Of a stretch of 7,699 bases of DNA, positions 5,355 to 7,699 are shown piece by piece. Positions within the stretch are counted from its first letter, which is position 1. Each line of letters starts with the position of its first letter. This DNA is from Spartobacteria bacterium. GTDB taxonomy: Bacteria > Verrucomicrobiota > Verrucomicrobiia > Chthoniobacterales > UBA6821. The DNA lies in contig CANIBV010000080.1 in the NCBI GenBank assembly GCA_947466005.1, forward strand, positions 1 to 7,699, written 5' to 3'. A model generated the notes under the pieces. The model searched no databases. It saw nothing but the letters and a program-made list of their open reading frames with translations, and was not told where the DNA came from. The translations under genes and the position numbers were made by a program.

Positions 5355-6764
5355 ATGACCAAATTTCTTAACATGTTCCGTTCCCCCGAGGGAAAAAGCT
5401 ACGGTGTCACCTTCGCTCTCGTTTCCACGCTCTTTTTTCTCTGGGCGTTTTGCAACGGGATGATCGATGTGATGGATAAGCACTTCCAAGACCTGCTCCA
5501 TCTCTCCCGTTCGCAGTCTGCCTGGGTTCAGTTTGCTCATTATCTGGGCTATTTCCTGATCGCCCTTCCCGCGGGGTGGCTGACGGAGAAGTTTGGCTAT
5601 CGCAGGGGAATCATCACTGGACTCCTGCTTGTCTCGCTTGGCGGATTCTGGTTCATCCCGGCAACGCATATTGCTCAATTCTGGGCATTCCTAGTTGGCG
5701 TCTGCCTTATCGCCATGGGGCTTACTTTCCTTGAGACCATCGCTAATCCCTACACGACGGTCCTGGGTGCCAAGCAATTTTCCGCAACCCGCATCAACCT
5801 CGCACAGTCCTGCAACGGCGTCGGCTGGATCTTCGGCCCGATCGTCGGAGGGATGTTCTTTTATTCCAATGACGGCGCGGAGGCTGCAAGTCAGACGCTC
5901 TACATCCCTTATGTGGTTGTCGCTGTGATCGTGCTGGTCATCGCCGCAGTCTTCATGGTCGCCCCACTCCCCGAACTCAACACCGAGGATGCCTATGCCA
6001 AGGAAGATGCCTCTACCCGTCACCACCGCTCGATCTGGACCCGCCTCCACTTCCCCGGCGCCGTTCTTGCCCAGTTTGTTTATGTTGCCGCTCAGGCTGG
6101 CATTTTCAGCTTCTTCATCAACTACATCGTCTCCGACACACCTTCGCTTCCTAGCTTTCTCAAGGGTTCCTGGATCATCGGGGGTGATAATGGATCAGTT
6201 CAGCAGGCCTCGGGTCTCTCCTTCTTCACCGAGAAGGGTGCAACCAAGCTGCTCAGCATAGCCTTCATTCTCTTCCTCACTGGCCGACTTGTTGGGGCGT
6301 TTCTGATGCGCACACTGAAGGCGCACATCCTGCTCGGCATCTTTGCCCTGGCGAACATCGCCATGATGGGCCTGGTTTACCTACAGCTAGGCTGGATCTC
6401 CTTCAGTGCGCTCTTCTTAAGCTTTTTCTTCATGTCGATTATGTTTCCGACGATCTTTGCCCTCGGCATTTGGGGTCTCGGCAGGCAAGCCAAGATTGCC
6501 TCTTCCTTCATTGTCATGGCGATCATGGGTGGGGCGATCATGCCGAAGCTCATGGGCTGGTTCAGTGATGAATACGGCAAGGTGAGCGGTTGGTGTGGGC
6601 GCGTGATGCCGGATGGTGGCTCCGACAAGCTCATGTCACCGGGCTTTATCGTTCCGCTTTTCTGCTTCGTCGTGATTGCCATCTATGGCTTCAACTGGAC
6701 GCGACTGAGCGGCGATACTGGCGATGGCGGCGAGGGTGTCAAGGTCGGCAGCGGCGGGCACTAA
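5355..6764 (+). CDS. FHS-family MFS sugar permease (FucP/GluP-like)
   Basis: A 469-residue inner-membrane transporter of the major facilitator superfamily, FHS group, which typically imports fucose, glucose, galactose or related sugars with protons. The first helix, ALVSTLFFLWAFCNGMIDVMDKHF, carries Asn34 and Asp38, which align with Asn42 and Asp46 of E. coli FucP. GLTFLETIANPYTTVLG carries Glu127, aligning with FucP Glu135. Both acidic residues are the coupling and sugar-site positions in FucP. Also typical are GYFLIALPAGWLTEKFGYRRGI and TRINLAQSCNGVGW. About twelve hydrophobic segments can be counted, with a charged central loop near residues 206-232. An extended polar loop with PSLPSFLKGSW and GGDNGSVQQASG lies between the two helices after it. 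The substrate cannot be fixed from sequence. The ROK kinase gene downstream suggests a hexose that is phosphorylated after entry. The start ATG lacks a clear ribosome site. Confidence 0.93.
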   Translation: MTKFLNMFRSPEGKSYGVTFALVSTLFFLWAFCNGMIDVMDKHFQDLLHLSRSQSAWVQFAHYLGYFLIALPAGWLTEKFGYRRGIITGLLLVSLGGFWFIPATHIAQFWAFLVGVCLIAMGLTFLETIANPYTTVLGAKQFSATRINLAQSCNGVGWIFGPIVGGMFFYSNDGAEAASQTLYIPYVVVAVIVLVIAAVFMVAPLPELNTEDAYAKEDASTRHHRSIWTRLHFPGAVLAQFVYVAAQAGIFSFFINYIVSDTPSLPSFLKGSWIIGGDNGSVQQASGLSFFTEKGATKLLSIAFILFLTGRLVGAFLMRTLKAHILLGIFALANIAMMGLVYLQLGWISFSALFLSFFFMSIMFPTIFALGIWGLGRQAKIASSFIVMAIMGGAIMPKLMGWFSDEYGKVSGWCGRVMPDGGSDKLMSPGFIVPLFCFVVIAIYGFNWTRLSGDTGDGGEGVKVGSGGH

Positions 6765-6774
6765 GAGGTTGTTC

Positions 6775-6796
6775 ATGGGGATGACCTGACCCCCAT
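6775..6796. repeat. Short inverted repeat just after the permease stop
   Basis: ATGGGG (6775-6780) and CCCCAT (6791-6796) are perfect inverted copies around a 10-nt loop, starting 11 bp after the permease stop codon. No T-run follows, so it is not a standard intrinsic terminator. The second arm overlaps the presumed IS-end remnant. Confidence 0.5.
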
Positions 6797-6884
6797 AAAC
6801 GGGACAGTTGAAAAATGAAGTATTGCTGGTCAATAAGGAGAGCAGAACAACATGAAAAAAGCAGATGTAGCGAAGTGCAGGTGA
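6782..6884 (+). mobile_element. Possible remnant of the left end of an IS3-type element
   Basis: The stretch opens with TGACCTGACCCCCATAAACG and continues GGACAG, in the style of IS3-family left terminal repeats (TGA.CTGACCCC...). About 45 bp later there is a good ribosome site, AAGGAG at 6835-6840, 11 bp before an ATG at 6852 that opens with Met-Lys-Lys, like many OrfA proteins. That frame ends after ten codons (TGA 6882-6884), and I find no OrfA helix-turn-helix text beyond it. The terminal sequence is not the same as the presumed end at 427-453, so it would be a different element. This is pattern recognition only. Confidence 0.35.
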
Positions 6885-7037
6885 TAGGGATCTGCGCTCA
6901 GGAACTCGGCGGCACGCATTCGCATGCTGACTTCGGCTACTTTGAACTATGGAATGACGGTCCGCTGATTCCCCGAGTCCCTCCTCATTTCTTTCCACTG
7001 GGGTCCATACCTACATATAAAAAGCACAGATTCTTTT

Positions 7038-7699
7038 ATGACAACAATCCAACAGCAGACACTTTGGGGCATTGATCTCGGTGGAACCAAGATTGAGGGT
7101 GCCATTTTAGATCCTGCCGAAGTTACCCATGCCATTTACCGACTCAGGGTTCCCACCGAATCGCCGAAAGGATACCAGCATATTCTCGAGCAATTCTCAC
7201 GACTGGTCGATGAGCTTGAGCAGAAATCAGGGATGAAGCGCCCCGAACGAATCGGTGTTGGGACCCCCGGCACGATGAATCCAAAAACGGGTCAGCTCAA
7301 AAACTCCAACACCCTCTGCCTCAATGGCAAACCCCTAGCCCAGGATCTCTCCAGGATCCTCGGGGTCGAGGCGGTACTGGCCAATGATGCAAATTGCTGT
7401 GCCTTGGCAGAGGCGACACTGGGCGCGGCCAAGGGGATGAAAACCGTTTTCGGGATCATCCTTGGCACGGGGGTGGGTGGAGGAATCGTGGTCGACGGGC
7501 ATGTGCTCAACGGGGCACACGGAATATGCGGTGAGTGGGGGCACAATCCACTTCGGGGGGAGGATGCTCCATGTTACTGCGGTCGGATCGGATGCGTCGA
7601 AATGGTCTGCTCCGGCCCCGCGCTCGAACGTTTCCACGCTGCGATATCAGGGAATGCCATTTCGTTGCCCGAGATTGTTTCCCGTGCTGCTTCAGGTGA
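7038..7699 (+). CDS. ROK-family sugar kinase (Mak-like fructokinase or related), 3' end outside window
   Basis: The first 220 codons of a cytoplasmic ROK kinase, which transfers phosphate from ATP to the 6-hydroxyl of a hexose. The N-terminal phosphate-binding motif is GIDLGGTKIEGA (residues 11-22). Next come GVGTPGTMNP (73-82), the sugar-site LNGKPLAQDL (95-104), ANDANCCALAEA with catalytic base Asp117, and the second ATP motif LGTGVGGGIV (142-151). GEWGHNPL provides Glu166 and His169, and CYCGRIGCVE gives the three Cys (179, 181, 186) of the ROK zinc site. The arrangement is close to E. coli Mak (manno/fructokinase) as remembered, but glucokinase or N-acetylhexosamine kinase activity cannot be excluded. 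ATG 7038 fits the usual distance to the first motif; a T-rich run and no Shine-Dalgarno site precede it. It follows the sugar permease by about 270 bp and probably acts on the imported sugar. The frame is open to the right edge. Confidence 0.93.
   Translation, partial: MTTIQQQTLWGIDLGGTKIEGAILDPAEVTHAIYRLRVPTESPKGYQHILEQFSRLVDELEQKSGMKRPERIGVGTPGTMNPKTGQLKNSNTLCLNGKPLAQDLSRILGVEAVLANDANCCALAEATLGAAKGMKTVFGIILGTGVGGGIVVDGHVLNGAHGICGEWGHNPLRGEDAPCYCGRIGCVEMVCSGPALERFHAAISGNAISLPEIVSRAASG

Noticed and set aside
6815..7075. 86-residue open frame upstream of and overlapping the sugar kinase
   Set aside because: No family motif, overlaps the kinase start out of frame, and its composition looks like non-coding sequence.

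Overview
The window looks like the chromosome of a GC-rich Gram-negative bacterium. The mix of a eukaryote-like UDP-glucose dehydrogenase, an FHS-type sugar permease, a class A acid phosphatase and start codons mostly without Shine-Dalgarno sites would fit Verrucomicrobia or a neighbouring phylum. That placement is an inference from gene style, not from a marker gene.

Left part (1-861): the 3' end of an IS3-family transposase runs in from the left edge. It is followed by a plausible right terminal repeat (427-453) and then, in a different frame, by the C-terminal half of a beta-carbonic anhydrase. The junction is best read as an insertion sequence that split or replaced the 5' half of the carbonic anhydrase gene, leaving a pseudogene.

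Centre-left (862-2027): two minus-strand genes for exported proteins, a class A (PAP2) acid phosphatase and, downstream of it, a small periplasmic single-domain rhodanese. They are 62 bp apart or slightly more and may be co-transcribed. A plus-strand tRNA-Leu(CAA) with a plausible promoter and a strong intrinsic terminator follows.

Centre (2327-5354): after a gene-free stretch rich in short tandem repeats come UDP-glucuronate decarboxylase (UDP-xylose synthase) and UDP-glucose 6-dehydrogenase, same strand, 60 bp apart. Together they convert UDP-glucose to UDP-glucuronate and then UDP-xylose, precursors for polysaccharide or glycan building. No glycosyltransferase is in view. C/T-rich repeats, mostly with a 7-base period, lie immediately before both start codons, and related repeats in the opposite orientation lie after the dehydrogenase. 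This is the least explained signal in the window.

Right part (5355-7699): an FHS-family (FucP/GluP-like) proton-coupled sugar permease and, about 270 bp later, the first 220 codons of a ROK-family sugar kinase resembling fructokinase Mak, cut by the right edge. The pair suggests uptake and phosphorylation of a monosaccharide. The gap between them carries what may be a decayed left end of another IS3-type element.

No CRISPR array, phage genes or defence genes are visible. I did not find a clearly new multi-gene system; the heptad repeats and the IS-truncated carbonic anhydrase are the main items to follow up.
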